A stretch of DNA of 64,000 nt from Prochilodus magdalenae (GCA_024036415.1 JAMWET010006936.1:950001-1014000); one strand, 5' to 3'. Shown: positions 1-12,612, numbered from the stretch's first letter. The notes: generated from the letters alone by a model not told the origin. A program made the numbers and translations.

Positions 1-560
1 AAATCAGCAGATGGGAGTGGGGGGGTGCAGGGATCAGGGATACACATGCTTCTCCTGGCCTGGAGCATCCTCTCCAGATGTGTTGGCCAGCAGGGCCCCC
101 GCCGGACGCCCGGGATGAGCCGCAGCAGGGCCGGGGGTGGCGCTGCGCATGCATTCCAGCATGTTCTGCCGCTGGCTGGGGAACGCTTCTGGATTCTTGC
201 TGTGTGTTACAGGCCCCGATGTGTGAGCAGGAAGCAAGCATGTCAGAGCTGCGATTCTTAAACATCCGAATGGCCGGGGATCAGCTGGAATAGTGTTATC
301 AGTAAAGAGGCAGGACTGTCTGGATGTTTATACACACAAAAAAGGCAGAACGCGCAGGGTCATACATGCATCCCATTAGAGATGGGCAAAATGACAATAT
401 TCTAATGTTATCATGATAAGTGATGCTCTAGTCATACACAATTCACTTCTCTGAGCATTGCCTGAGAACACTGACCAACTGTGTGTCTTAAGAAAGGACC
501 TGGCATGGATCCAAAACTGTCCCTATCAGATGATAAGTATTTGAGTCTTTGAGAGAGAGG
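1..560. other. non-coding, no gene recognised
   Basis: Bases 1-180 are GC-richer than most of the window and hold short overlapping frames on both strands (for example 25-261 plus, 34-237 minus). None resembles a known protein, and frames on both strands of a GC-rich patch are expected by chance. From 300 on the sequence is AT-rich and featureless. Confidence 0.5.
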
Positions 561-631
561 AGGAAAACAAGCTCCACTTTTGGTTCAGACCTGGAAAGAA
601 ATCCACAGGTGTTTCTGTCCATGCTTCCACT

Positions 632-823
632 GTGAGAAGACAACTCAGTGCTGTGCGTCTGGAAAGATGTGCAACTGTCAAGAAGCCCCTGCTGAGAAAA
701 AGAAAGACAAAGAAGCTGCTGGGGTTCTCAGAGCAATGGACGAAACCACTCCAGAGTCCAGACATCAACATGAATGCTTTTGGGATCACAAGGATCATGA
801 GAAGCAGAACAAACAACTTCTAA
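632..823 (+). pseudogene. Tc1-like transposase remnant
   Basis: A 63-residue plus-strand frame begins RRQLSAVRLERC and continues VKKPLLRKRKTKKLLGFSEQW, followed by an FGITRIMRSR-like stretch. It resembles the middle of Tc1-family transposases, where the end of the helix-turn-helix region is followed by a KPLL..K..R..FA...W motif, the catalytic DE(S/T)KF segment and an FG...R.. motif. The catalytic aspartate segment is not recognisable here. No terminal repeats were identified nearby. An overlapping frame (580-888, 102 residues) is more cysteine-rich and is taken to be a shadow. The assignment rests on motif resemblance only. Confidence 0.5.
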
Positions 824-829
824 GACTGA

Positions 830-1600
830 ACTTAAAGCAACTTTCCCCAAAAACATCTATATGCAATTCATGTTCTGATTTCTATTGATAATAAAATCCA
901 TATGTATTATATACAGTAGATATACAAAGAATGAAGACCTCTGAGATTATGGCATTTATGACATCAAAGGTCATTTGGTTTGGCCAGTAAGAATATACTT
1001 TAAGAATATACTTTAACTGACATTAATATTGAAACTATTTGTGCCAGTGATTTCAAACCTCTCCATGTGGCATACAAAGGAGTTAACTTTAGCTATCATC
1101 CCATATCAATTGTAGTTATTATCCAATTTGACTGACCAGTACTTCATTGCACTAAATCAGGTGCTGCTGAGAGAATTAAACAAATGCATGCAATGGCTAG
1201 GGGTACCAAAGAGAAGTTGGGAACCAGATTTGTTCATCTACCCAGGTCATAAGTTGTGAGAAATCAATTTCTTAAGTTCTTGTTACTTTCTTTTTTCAAA
1301 AACACACCTATTCAGTTCAGATTTAAGAATTTTGCTAAGGTGCCAGAAACACAGCTGTGCAGCACAGCTGCACATATACACGTAAGTACCTGTATGTAAT
1401 AGGGAATAATATATTTAACCCTAAACTTAACACTAGTTTAACCCTAAACCCTGATTCTAATCTTAACATCAAAAGCCAAAAATATAAGATTTTGGCTCAT
1501 AATATTTAATTTTCTACTGGATAACCTTGCTGTTTTTCCATGTTGGAGAGAAAGAAATCTTTTCTAAATCACAACCGTGCTGAAACAGCATGATTAGGAG
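830..1600. other. AT-rich non-coding, nothing recognised
   Basis: AT-rich sequence without a supported reading frame. Around 1418-1452 there are a few AACCCTAAAC-like words. They are too few and irregular to be called an interstitial telomeric array. Confidence 0.5.
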
Positions 1601-1605
1601 ATCCA

Positions 1606-1656
1606 AGAAAGAGAGAGAGAGAGAGAGAAAAAGAGAGAAGAGCAAGAGAGAGACAA
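1606..1656. repeat. imperfect (GA)n microsatellite
   Basis: A purine-rich tract of GA dinucleotides interrupted by short A runs (GAAAAAGAGAG, AAGAGCAAGAG). The minus-strand frame across it (1594-1824) is a low-complexity artefact. Confidence 0.85.
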
Positions 1657-1659
1657 GAG

Positions 1660-2176
1660 AAATACAACCTCTGTGAGCAGTCGCAACTCTAGACGATAAA
1701 TACTTTTAGCATTGACACGAGAAAGTCTTTGACAAACTCTTGTCACGGATACCATCAGCACAGAAGAACAGCATATTGCGTAAATCGTGTACTGTTCCAG
1801 GCCTAGACGGCCAGAGCCCAGCACAGCTTAGTGCACTGCATGGTCTAACACGCCTACTAAACTTGGTAAGTAACTACTGAGCAAGGTAGTCAGTAACCAG
1901 TACTGAAACGTATGTACAGTATGCACTATAAATTCAAATGACAATACTGAGCAATGGCAGCTAAATACAAACTCAAGAATCCTCAATAAGCATACATGTA
2001 TATACACACACACAGTGGATATAATGCAGAATAAAATAAATATGGATCAATGTATCACCTCTATATTCTAAAGACTTGGTCTAATATTTTTGTACATGCA
2101 TTAATCGTACATTAGATACTATCTTTGTTTACTACTTTTACTAGCATTTATAACTTAAAAAAGTCCAGGAATAATT
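1660..2176. other. non-coding, nothing recognised
   Basis: Short frames only (for example 1828-2013 minus), with no similarity to proteins I know. A short CA run lies near 2004-2013. Confidence 0.45.
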
Positions 2177-2218
2177 TTCTTGCACAGTGCATATGACAAT
2201 AAACTTGAATCTTGAAGG
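2177..2218 (+). repeat. LINE-type 3' tail fragment
   Basis: The stretch reads CTTGCACAGTGCATATGAC then AATAAACTTGAATCTTGAA. It matches the 3' end typical of teleost L2/Rex-like non-LTR elements, a TATGACAATAAA stretch followed by tandem TTGAATC words. A clearer copy of the same tail is at 21,075-21,162. Only the extreme 3' end is visible, as expected for 5'-truncated retrotransposition. Confidence 0.6.
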
Positions 2219-2219
2219 G

Positions 2220-5200
2220 CATCAGCTCTCCAAGACTAGAGGTGCACCACAAGCATAGCTAAAACCGTATAACATGACCAAGCGTGGCAAAGTGGTGTCA
2301 AATTTCCCACTTTACCTTTAGTCCTGCTGTTATACAATGTGATTTTCTTGGTACACTGTTTGGTTAATTATTTGGTTATCTGACAGTTAAGCTAACATTC
2401 ATTAACGGTAACTAATGTTAGCTCTGGTGTTTCTAACCATCCTACAAAATCATAGCATCCACAACGCAATATGTTCAGTTATACTGAATAATGTACATGA
2501 GTTGTGGCATAGCTAACATGCCTGCTCCAATCTGCAAACTGAATGGTCTTAAGGGAGGCAATGCAAGGTCTGGTTCGTAGTGCATCTCTGCACAAGGTGA
2601 TCCATCTCTTTTGTATCATTTGCCGACTGAAGCCTGAAATTCCTATGCATGTTTGGAAAATGACACAGACCTGACTGGTACACACAGCCGTCATGTTTGT
2701 GCAAAGTTCTGGGTGACCTTCGGCCTGCCATTTCAAGAAAGCTAAATAGGTAGCAACGAAGCACATCAGTGCAGCTCTGAACCAAGAAAGGACCCAACAT
2801 GTCACCAGCAGGGCAGCAGCTACCCACATCACTGGAATAGGGAAAACAGCCATATGCATGATACTGGCCAGGCAGGGACAAAAGGCCTGCTGTGTGGGTT
2901 TTCTTCATCACGGTGGCTGTACTTAGACCATTAGAGTATTTCTGTGGCGAAGGGGCCGTCATGGCCAATTAGGCAAATTTCCTCAAGAAAAACATTTAAC
3001 GGCCATAAAATATCAGAGCACGCAGGAGAAGGAACGTGTCAGTGTCTTTCAAATACAACTGTGTTTGCAAGAAGGGGTTGTAATGGAGAGCAAATGTGAA
3101 ATCTGTGCTAGCTGTAAGCTTAAACCTTCAGCGTGAAAACTTTGCCAGACTTTGGCCATTGTCTCCTGGAAAACAAACAGTGTGGCCGTCAGTGAAAACA
3201 TTTTCGGAGCTCTTTGTTCGCTAACAAGAGCCATAGGCGAAGGAATGACTTGAAGAATGAGTGCAGGAGAGAGGAGCAGGGAAAAGAATGATAAACAATA
3301 GAAAAAAACTTACAAGGTGAAAAACAATGGTAGAGAGAGAAGACACAGAAAGAGAGAGAGAGAGACACATTAGATCCTTAGCCGTGCATGCTGGGTTTCA
3401 TCGTTCCTGCACAATGCCAGCTTTTGTCGTTAATCACACAACACCCTTCACGTCTGCCCTTCAATAATGGAGACCACATACACACATACGTACACACTCA
3501 AACACACAGACACACACAGCCCAAGCTTCTGAGGACCCTTCACGTCAGAAAAAGCTCTCCGCCCTGCCTGTCCAGCAGCGCAGGCAGCTTTTGTGCACCG
3601 GAGAAGCGAGGAGAAAGGAATCTACGCGGGAAGCAGCCTGAAAAGCCATAATGGTGCTTCAACTGGGTGGAGAGGAGGGGAGGAGGAAGGAGAAAATCTT
3701 AATGAATATAGCATCCTCCTCTCCTAGAAAGAACACTCCAGCCCTTAACCCCCTCCACGCCAAGCGGATCCTAAGCAGACAGGTACCACTTTTACAGCCA
3801 GGCTCAGAATATCTGATTCATCCGGGTCAGGCAGCAAAATGAGTAGTACATTCATTTACAATTAGTCAGAAATAGTTACATGACTGTAGCCAGCTTAGGT
3901 AGAACAGAAACAATAACACAACTGTAACACTGGAGAGACAACGCAGACGCTTGCGGATCGAGAAGTTAGAAGCGGTTTAATACCAAGGAGGTACGTGATA
4001 GGTACAAACAAGACCAGAGTGTAACAACTGAGCTGACCAAAAAAGGCAAGGATGAGGCAAACAACCAGAAAACAGCCCAGCCTCAAAATACCAGAGGTAC
4101 CAAACAACCAAGTAACCAAATGAACAGAACAGGTAAACCAACAGACCAAAAGCAGAGGTCATGCGCTCAGTACGCAACAAAGACAGTTGGCTGGACAAAC
4201 AATGGAGTATATACACAGACAGGTGAATGAGAAACATCTGAAAGCAATAGGAATTCAGGTGATGACGCAGAGGAAACCAGAACACGTTTGGTGGTTTGCG
4301 GACATGTGGTGCTGATGTCACGGAGGGGTGAATCTGGGGAAGAACCTTAGGAGAACCTGGAAACGGGACAACAATGCCCCTGAAGGTGTAGCCGTGATAG
4401 TTTTGACTAAGCTAGGCTAGCTTCTTAAGGTGGCCCTAAATTAAGACAAAAGTAACGACACAATTTATGGAAGAATGCGCAGCTAGAGTTAGACGAAGCA
4501 GCTGACTTTGATAGCTAGCCCTAAAATGAGATATGATAAATAATATCCTTAAACACAGCTAGCTAGTAGTTTTCCCTAAGCTAAAGGTGACTTCTTACTA
4601 GACCTACTCCTCAACAATGAAATCCATCCTGGTTTATGCTGGTCTAGTGCTAATCTAGTATATATCATATTCAATTGATGGTTTTCTAATGGGATCTAAG
4701 TAAACTAGTCGCTAATGGTAAACATTAGGCCAACCTTTTATCATTTCTATGTCCGGGTCTCAACCTCAACATCGTCAAGACCAGCCAAGAGCCACACATC
4801 CATTTAAGGTTCCTGAAATCTGAATTATAATAGATATTATATCAATAAAACCTGAATACAATAGACAATGGTCCTTTCTCTGTATATGTATTATTACATT
4901 CAGTTTAATAATGATAATTTACACAGTTCTAACGCTTCACTCTGCTGCCATCAGGAGTCATCCGACTGTATAACACCACCTCCTCAATATGACCTAATGT
5001 ACATACATATATCCTACCACACAGAACTGAAATATCATATTTACAGGTAGTGCTCAACATAAAACTGCAGGTGGGCTTTTCGATTGACTAAATTACATGG
5101 GGTTGAGGTTCAGCTTCTTATTCACCAGTTTCTTGTTCAGATTTCCAGGTTCCATCTTAAAAGGTGCAGCAATTACATTCTGGTACATCAGGCCTCTAGG

Positions 5201-6200
5201 GCACCGTTTAAGGTGGAACCTCTTTTTTTTTTAGACATTACCAGCATTAAGAGAATAATGATGTTTTAAAGTGCTGATGTTTACTGTTCATAATACACTG
5301 TTCACAAATCTGCTGATAGTACATTATTTACTTTCTACTTTTTTCTCTATACAATAGCTATAGCTACAGAAACAGGCAACATAGCAACAAACCCCTTTAC
5401 ACTGTTATATTTTAATGTAGGCAATCCCATTTATTGACAATGTAACTAATTTACTAACTGGACAAACGTATTTATTTATTTAGCTAGTTAGTTACATAAA
5501 CCACACAAACAATATATTGTATGTAACTACTATGTAGCATGTGTTGATTTTCACAGTTACTCAAATTACTCTCATCAGTGTCTTCTTTTTAAATGATCAT
5601 TTGAGGGGAACATACTGTTCTGCATGACAAACCCTTATCAGAGTGTAGATACTGGCAGGTGTACATAAGGAAGTGGCTGGTGGATGTATATTTACTATGT
5701 TTAGTCTCAGAGTGACTGGGTTACAAACAGAATAAGCTTCATTTGCAAAGACCCCCGGGCAAAGCGCTCAGAGCTGTGGTTACTTGTTTTCAGTTCCCAT
5801 GCACATGAAGCCCAGAGTCCTCACCACTGCTTCCAGGTACAATGCAAAGTTTGACTACGACTATTATAATAGTTTATAATGTTTTAGGCTCAGTTTTACT
5901 TAACATTGTATATATGAACTTCCAAAATGCAGTATTATATTTTGATATATATATATATAAAATGTCAAATGAATGGCCTATGAATGGCCTATGCTGGTTT
6001 ATATAAAAAAATTGCACAATTTGCCCATATCAGATCAAATCAAATCCCTGTTTTGTTATGTCACATTTTCAGAGATGTGAAGAAAAACTGCGTAATCCCT
6101 TACAGTACTTAAATACAAAAATATATTTAATTAGCCAGCAGTTTTCATTAAGCTGAATTTGGTGATTTAGTAAAACAGCTAACCCCTTTTTGAATCTTAC
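2220..6200. other. non-coding region with unclassified repeats
   Basis: Two overlapping minus-strand frames (2479-2859, 126 residues; 2549-2968, 139 residues) are the longest here, but neither resembles a known family. Residues in both are rich in Cys, Trp and His without a regular motif. A short (GA)n run is at 3353-3364. The stretch 3880-4345 looks like an interspersed repeat (long purine-rich, AACCAG-rich text ending in a GTGGTTTGCGGACATGTGG stretch), but I cannot name its class. Bases 4350-6200 are AT-rich with scattered GCTAGCTAG words and a short (AT)n at 5947-5959. Confidence 0.4.
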
Positions 6201-6206
6201 TTTAGA

Positions 6207-6715
6207 TTAAATTATGTGGCATTTGTTTGGATTTGTTTCGCAAATAACATCTGCTGGACTGGACAGGACAAATTTCTGGATGTAGGCCACATCAATGTGC
6301 AGCCACTTTTGCATCAAAAATTGCACAGTTGAGCCAGATTTGGTGGATGCCTTTCGTGCACAATTCGGAGGAGAGTTTTCTTGTGGGCTGGGATTTTTGT
6401 TTGCTGTTATACCTGTATACACCTGCAAATTCAGCTACATCATGCACACTATGCTCTTTGGCACTCCCGATTGCAATAACATCTTTTAGCCAACCATTAA
6501 CGTCTGCTTTAAGACCCATTTTCCACACATGGAATGAGACATTGACTGCACTGTACCACCTGTTCTTAATCTATGAATCACGTCACTCACACCCCGCAGG
6601 TGTTTATATCCCCATCATCCGCATGCAGTGGCATCTGCAGGAGCCTGAAGTTACTACCACCTTAAATACGCAAGGTGACTCATTTTGTGACCTGTGAGCT
6701 CATTTAGATAATCGT
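6207..6715 (-). mobile_element. decayed DNA transposon, helix-turn-helix end (copy 1)
   Basis: On the minus strand the text from the TGCAGTCAATGTCTC stretch inward encodes KADVNGWLKDVIAIG..KEHSVHDVAEFAGVYRY. This looks like the N-terminal helix-turn-helix DNA-binding region of a Tc1/IS630-type transposase (S(V/I)..VAE.AGVS.R pattern). The frame is broken after about 78 residues and continues in another frame (6207-6428) as KNPSPQENSPPNCARKAST. It aligns base by base with the copy at 23,757-24,215, including the promoter-side flank (CCCCGCAGGTGTTTATA and TGACTCATTTTGTGACC). It also aligns partly with 41,757-42,020. No terminal inverted repeat was resolved. Confidence 0.65.
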
Positions 6716-6719
6716 GACT

Positions 6720-7590
6720 TTCACAAATGTTTTATGGGCAACTACAACTACACACTGGGCTTTAAAAGTGCTAACAGTGAATCTGGACAAACTTCATTTC
6801 ACTGAAGATCCCAATGCAGGTCAGTATTAGAGAATTAGCTGATACCTCCCTCACTGCACTGTAAATACTCACTATAATTTCATATGCACATAAAACATAT
6901 GTAGTAGGCACTAATTACAGTGCACCGTATAAGATTTCTACCAAGACCAGATCCCCTTACAGCATTTCAAAACTGGTTCTATATTTTATTCCCAGTTAAA
7001 AATACTATAAGTGAAAAAAATAAATACATAAATAAATAATTATATATATATATAGCGTTTTTTCTTGTGTACAGCATTTAATCAGCTCAGATTAGGCTCA
7101 TAATGAAATAACCATCTCTGTCTGACAGTGGGGTCTTGTACTGTACTGTGTGGTGAAACCTCACATGAAAATGTCAGAATAAGCAAAGCCCCCAAAGCGT
7201 GCTGAGCACCTTTCACGGTGTGCGGGCTGGTTCAACTGAGCTAGAAATCCAGTTACGGCTGCGCAAAGTAAGCATATGAGCAGAAAGCCCATGCAGAGAT
7301 ACAAATCAATAAGCCTTAGCATGTGGCTCTGATCAAGAGCACATAATCTGATAACAGCAACTTACTTAGGCAGATGTGGTAACCATGCTGATTATTAAAG
7401 TCATGAAGGGCTGGCTGCAGTCAGAAAGAGAGCAAGTACATCTCAAGGACCTTTCACCACATGCCAGGTCGCTCGCTTAGATTGAGATTGGCATTGAAGG
7501 TCAAGAGATTAACATCCAAGGAGTTAGATAGGTTTGTTTGTGTATAAGGTATGTGATGTCTGTGGGGACAAACCTTTATTAATAAAAAAT
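6720..7590. other. non-coding, nothing recognised
   Basis: AT-rich sequence with a short (TA)n at 7042-7054. No supported reading frame. Confidence 0.45.
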
Positions 7591-7601
7591 ATTATTATGG
7601 T

Positions 7602-7606
7602 TATTA

Positions 7607-7668
<62 letters not shown>

Positions 7669-7670
7669 GA
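7602..7670. repeat. (ATT)n microsatellite
   Basis: About twenty uninterrupted ATT units, followed by GATAATAATAATTATT. The end is partly self-complementary with the array. Confidence 0.95.
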
Positions 7671-7689
7671 TAATAATAATTATTTATTT

Positions 7690-9045
7690 GGAGGGCAATA
7701 ACTGTACATTACATTTCGGCAAAATGCACATCAAACAAATGAAAAACTGTATTCATGATTTCCTCACAGTTGTTAGCTAACATCAGTTTGGGCTCAGCTA
7801 AAGTTTACAGAAAGCCGGTGGGTGGAAGAAATAGACTACCAGAGCATCTTCGTAGGCAGATATATTAATAGGCCCTGATGTGAGTACAGACATTATGGTG
7901 AACTAACAGACTATGCGTCTAATCAGCAAGTGATCCGATAAGGATCAGTGTCAGGCACTGACACTTTGGTTTCCTGTCTGCATGTGCATGTGTGTTTGTG
8001 TTAGCCTACAGAAAACCACCAGATGAGCGTTGTACTAAGGGTGGTGGGGAAACCTGCAGACGAGACTCATCTCAAGCACATTACCAACATGAACACTAAA
8101 CACACCGAACCAACTTGGAAAGTTGAAATAATATTAACACAGGGGAATGATTTACACCATCGTACAGGTTCTCCCACACAAGAACCCAAAATAACCAGTA
8201 TTCAGCTTTATATCGATAGTTTGGAGGCAAATGAAAAAAATGGTCACTTTATATCAGTCACTGTGGATCAGTTCAGTCATGTTTGATGTTTAGAGGTGGT
8301 GATTGCTTTAAGATTCCAGAAGAAGCAGACTTTCATTATAGCATGGCACTAGCATCGCATAGCATGGTTAACTCATGCCACCCTATATAATAAGATTTTT
8401 GTGCCTGGCTTCTAGCCATTATATTCCAATTGCTTATGTGTAAAACACTTGACTTACAAAAAAAGGTACAAAAATGTACTTAAAATAAAAAAAATAAAGT
8501 ATTTCTATATAAATTAATTATTTCATTTTTTAAACATATATTATTATTATTCTCATTAAGCTCCAGGGATGTATCGGTAGAGACGGGGTCACTGGTTTGA
8601 CCCCTAATGCTTGGGGAATATCTGCAGAGAGTTCTGGTTATATGTACGTCAGCTTGTGCATTAGCTCACAGTAAGCAGACTAAAACACTAGCGGCTCATT
8701 AGGAATTTCCCCCTCCGCTCTTCTGATCACTCTGTCCGGCACTAAGTAAGGCCATTGATGCAGGTTTCTTTCAGACCCATCTCCAGTATAAACCCCTGAG
8801 CTCAACACAACTCTCCCCACATGTTCAATGCTGGGGGCCTGAAAGTCATGAAAGGAGCCAATCACAGGTTCACTCTGCTGCCCCTCCTTCCACCCCCTTT
8901 AACAACCTTTAGGATTTTCTTCATTGTGTCTGAATAGAATCACCTGATTAAAAATACATAGAGAGATTAAAATAAAAAGATTGTAACGATGTATTAGTGA
9001 GTAGAAGTATTAGTTGATGAGTAAAGTACTGATACATAAAAACTA
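7690..9045. other. non-coding, nothing recognised
   Basis: The frame at 8023-8286 (87 residues, plus) has no recognisable domain. The rest is AT-rich unique sequence. Confidence 0.4.
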
Positions 9046-9048
9046 CTT

Positions 9049-9050
<2 letters not shown>

Positions 9051-9086
<36 letters not shown>
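9051..9086. repeat. (GATA)n microsatellite
   Basis: Nine GATA units in a row. Confidence 0.95.
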
Positions 9087-9133
9087 TTTTTACATGTTAT
9101 TTAGTAATGTGTAATTTATTAACATAAAATATA

Positions 9134-9480
9134 CACTCATCAAAAAAATAATTGCACTCACAAGGAAGTGACAGATTGCAGTGCTATTTGAAAGAAAGAA
9201 AGTTTCCTGCTATGTATACTACTGGACAGAACTTTGGTTTCTGTATAGGATGATTGGTGGAGCCCCCCACAAGGGCTAGGATCTTATTACAAACTGCCTA
9301 TATAGACACAGTATAAGGCTCAACTGGCTCTCATTTTATTATGAATACATCGTTAATATAGAGTTGCCTCGGAGAAATATAGATATTATTTGCTAAGTTA
9401 ACGATATATGCATTATATATTACATTATATACGATGTACTGATGATGACACTGATATGGTAGTTCTGGGCGCCTTCACAG
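9134..9480. mobile_element. Tc1-like element fragment with one terminal repeat
   Basis: After a TA dinucleotide the text CACTCATCAAAAAAATAATT followed by GCACTC closely resembles the ends at 26,937, 37,841 and 60,048 (CA-CTCATCAAAA.AATAGTTGCAC). This identifies the left end of the same Tc1-like family. The far end and any transposase sequence were not found, so the right boundary is a guess. Confidence 0.45.
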
Positions 9481-9989
9481 GTTTGAATGTTTTGGCAAGG
9501 TTTGGCGATTTAAAACTGTTTATCATAATTTCTTATTGCCTCCCAAAATATCTTTTTATATAATACTAGAAATTACATTTTAGGATAAACACAAGGTTAG
9601 ATTAAATGTTTATGTATATAAATACAGAATATAATACATATTGTATTGGGTCTCTGGTTTTTGTCTTTGCACTATTACTTACTAATGTATATATTCTTTT
9701 ATCTGCACTGGAAAGGTAGCCTGATACTGTTGCAGACTACTGTACATCCTGTATTGGTATAATGACAAAGTTGTGAACTTTTAGGTGGTAAAAGCGCTTG
9801 TTTTCTTAATTGACTAATACATTTTTAGTACCTGTCCCTCTCAGTCACAGCTGGAAACCACATACCGAAATCTATGTGAGAAAACTTAAAGGAACTCAAA
9901 ATCCACATTTCTTTTAAATCTCTGCCGAATTCAGACACTCATGATGTCAATCAGACAGGTTTGATATGAAATAGTTAGAAGCTTATAGA

Positions 9990-10700
9990 TGCTTTACAGT
10001 GGTTGTCATGGGAACCAGTGGTCCCTACACCCTGCTCCTGTTTTTAGAGCTTTTACATGTATCTTCATTTTTTCGATTTTAACTTTTATGTATCATTTGA
10101 ACACAGCAGCTGACCTTTACACTGAGTATAAACTTCATGATGAATGGAGCAGGAGAAATGGCCCAAAACTCCTTGAAAAAAATGTCTGGTTGACGTTTGC
10201 TTAAAATGGGTTTTTGCCCTCTCCTCTGAAGTTTTTGCCCTCTCCTCTGGGTTTTTGCCCTCTCCTCAGTTTGAAGCTTCTTGTTTTTCTTTGGACAGCA
10301 ATGATATGTAATGCTAATGATGGCAAAATAGTAGAACGTTTGAAAGTAGTAGTACATTTTCTTTGCTGACCACGCCAGATTTTGGCACTCTCCGTTTATT
10401 CCTCTGCCATTAATACATGATAAATTTAAAAATGTCAAAAGGCCAAAATCTTTTCTTAAAACGCTGGTTAAACAACGTTTCAGGCTTTAAGGGGTGCATT
10501 CACAGCCATGTCATGTATTAACTTTCCATGTGGAAGGTTTTCAGAGTTTTGGAATTTAAACTTCAGATGTTTGGTTCCTATCAGTCGCCACCATCATCTT
10601 GGTAAGTTTCTCTACAGTAGAGCATTTCAGACCAAATCACACGGAATAACTGTTTTTACATATTAACCCTTTTATTATTGAGTTATTTTGAAAGATCAGC
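9990..10700. repeat. unclassified interspersed repeat, copy A
   Basis: The segment around 10,086-10,200 (CTTTTATG.A..ATTTGAACACAGCAG, then CATGATGAATGGAGC, then GAAATG.CCC.AAA.T.CTTG) matches 36,650-36,760 closely. A shared CATATTAACCCTTTTATTA stretch follows at 10,656 here and 36,866 there. Both copies therefore belong to one interspersed family, in the same orientation. I do not recognise its class. A minus-strand frame across it (10,079-10,438) is not supported. Confidence 0.6.
10208..10269. repeat. three-copy 20-bp tandem repeat
   Basis: Three consecutive units based on GTTTTTGCCCTCTCCTCTG, with small differences (AA after the first unit, CAG at the end of the last). The array sits inside interspersed repeat copy A. 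It is not present in the corresponding part of copy B near 36,740. Confidence 0.9.
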
Positions 10701-10709
10701 AGAATTCTC

Positions 10710-11580
10710 CTTTAATGCTTCAACATGGTTTAAAGCAAGCATGTGCTCATTTGAGCGTGCAGTTTCCCTGACTTGTTGTCTCCAGTGCAAACTGTATAGA
10801 AGCCGACTTTAGACACCAAACAAGGTCTTGACTGATCGTTAACATTTATAATGAGGCAAAAACCAACACCATTTCTGACATTATGAATGAGAAGAGACCA
10901 AAGCCACCGGATTAACCGTGAGCTACTGACCACTGCGAGTGGTAGGAGATAATGTGTTTTGTTCCTGCAGGCCTGTCCATAAGGGAAAAAAGAATGGGCG
11001 GTGCAAAAAAGAACAAGAAGAAGGGACAAAACTCTCTGGGACATCCCATACTCAGACAAACAGCTGTTTAAACATTTCCCAGATACAGAAATGGGCTCAG
11101 TCTATCCAAAGGAGGACTTCAAACAGCAGGAGCAAGCCACTCATATTTACATAATGCCAAAAGACTCGGAGCCCATTAACGGAGGGCAATAAAAACCAAA
11201 CCTCCATTCAACGTCACTTCGTTTCTTACAATGCGAACTTTGCTGATAGCCGGGACTACTTTACTCAGCCGCAAGTGGCCCACAGACAAATATCTAACAG
11301 GCTGGGTTTACTTTAACTAAACGTGATTGCGGTGAAAAACCATGTGCTCCTCCAAACCGGTACATTTATCCAAAGCTATCCCCGGAAATCGCTTCCCTCT
11401 GCACCGAGGGAGGAAAAGATCTGCTTCCTTGCTGAGGATTTCCAGAGAGATTAGGGTTAAATAGGCTGACTGTTGATTTGAGATGTAGAAAAGTTGTACA
11501 GTCTTTCTTTGGGAGTGGGTTGGAGGGTGGTAGGGGGGGGCGGGTGTTGGCTGAATGTAGATAGCAGTGTGTGTGCCTGT
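10710..11580. other. non-coding, nothing recognised
   Basis: Overlapping frames at 10,730-11,059 (minus) and 10,939-11,192 (plus) lie opposite one another in a moderately GC-rich patch and have no recognisable motif. A short G run is at 11,533-11,540. Confidence 0.4.
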
Positions 11581-11583
11581 ATG

Positions 11584-11585
<2 letters not shown>

Positions 11586-11648
<63 letters not shown>
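11586..11648. repeat. (TG)n microsatellite
   Basis: About thirty TG units with a single TGTACGTG interruption near the middle. The plus-strand frame 11,494-11,775 runs through it and is a low-complexity artefact. Confidence 0.95.
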
Positions 11649-11649
<1 letters not shown>

Positions 11650-11659
11650 AGCTGGGAGG

Positions 11660-12520
11660 GTTCTACGCTGTGTTACTTTAAAATAGATTTTAAGGTAGAT
11701 AGCTCAAGCGTGGGAAAGGTAGAAAAGCTGCAGTTGCCCACATGGCCGATAAACGAGTACCTGCCCTCTGTATAGGCCTCCGTCATAAAGACGTGCATTA
11801 AACTGACTTGTTCTAAGTGCTGAATTATAATATACACTCTAAAACACACTTAGTAATAATCAATGCTTTAATAATAAATTATAATTTTTACTTCATCATC
11901 AATACTTTAACATCTCTGAGTTTATGAGAATGATATTAACCTTTTAGTATGATATTAATCTAGTATCTCCAAAACGGCAGCTTTACAGGAGAGGGTAAAA
12001 ACCTGATTTAATTTTAATGTGTGTCAATGGAGCCAGTTTTTACCCAAGCAGTTTTTGTTCATTCATCATACAATATATTAGCAAAGTTACTTGTACTACT
12101 AAGTAATAATTAGTATAATACCTAACACATGAAGGCAAATATAAAATACATTACCACAACAAACCCCTCACTAAAAGTGGATGAAATGGACAGCAATAAT
12201 AATGACCATGTAGATGTAAAATATTACTGTTGTAATATGTAGTCAACTGTAGTCAAATGTAGTCGACTTGTGTGTGTATTCGTTGTGCTTAATACGTCTT
12301 ACATGCATTTTAATAGCAAACCATTTCCAACATTCAGAACTTTCAATCAGAAAAAAAGACTAATATCTCCATAAAATAAATCAATAAAAAATATATATAA
12401 AATAATAAATAAATACAAATAATTAACCAAATTTGCCTACTCATAACATACAAGAAAAAAGAAAAGAATAGAAAACACACAGAGCACACTGCCAAGCATA
12501 ACTATGAGCATTTAAACACC
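11660..12520. other. AT-rich non-coding
   Basis: AT-rich sequence with many short AATAAT words. No supported gene. Confidence 0.45.
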
Positions 12521-12528
12521 ATATATGT

Positions 12529-12566
12529 AAAGAGAGAGAGAAAGACAGACAGAGAGAGAGAGACAC

Positions 12567-12599
<33 letters not shown>

Positions 12600-12612
12600 G
12601 AGAGAGAAAGAA
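12529..12612. repeat. compound (GA)n / (GACA)n microsatellite
   Basis: GA units, then about eight GACA (ACAG) units, then GA units again. Minus-strand frames made of LSVCLSVCL repeats are artefacts of this array. Confidence 0.95.

Noticed and set aside
580..888. Cysteine-rich 102-residue frame as a secreted peptide gene
   Set aside because: No signal peptide; the overlapping frame at 632-823 matches a Tc1-like transposase pattern better.
1418..1452. AACCCTAAAC words as an interstitial telomere
   Set aside because: Only two or three degenerate units; vertebrate telomere repeats would be exact TTAGGG/CCCTAA in tandem.
3880..4345. LTR of a retrotransposon
   Set aside because: No TG...CA boundaries, primer-binding site or duplicated partner could be found; left as an unclassified repeat.
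8023..8286. 87-residue plus-strand frame as a small gene
   Set aside because: No domain, no splice partners and AT-rich surroundings; length within chance expectation for 64 kb.
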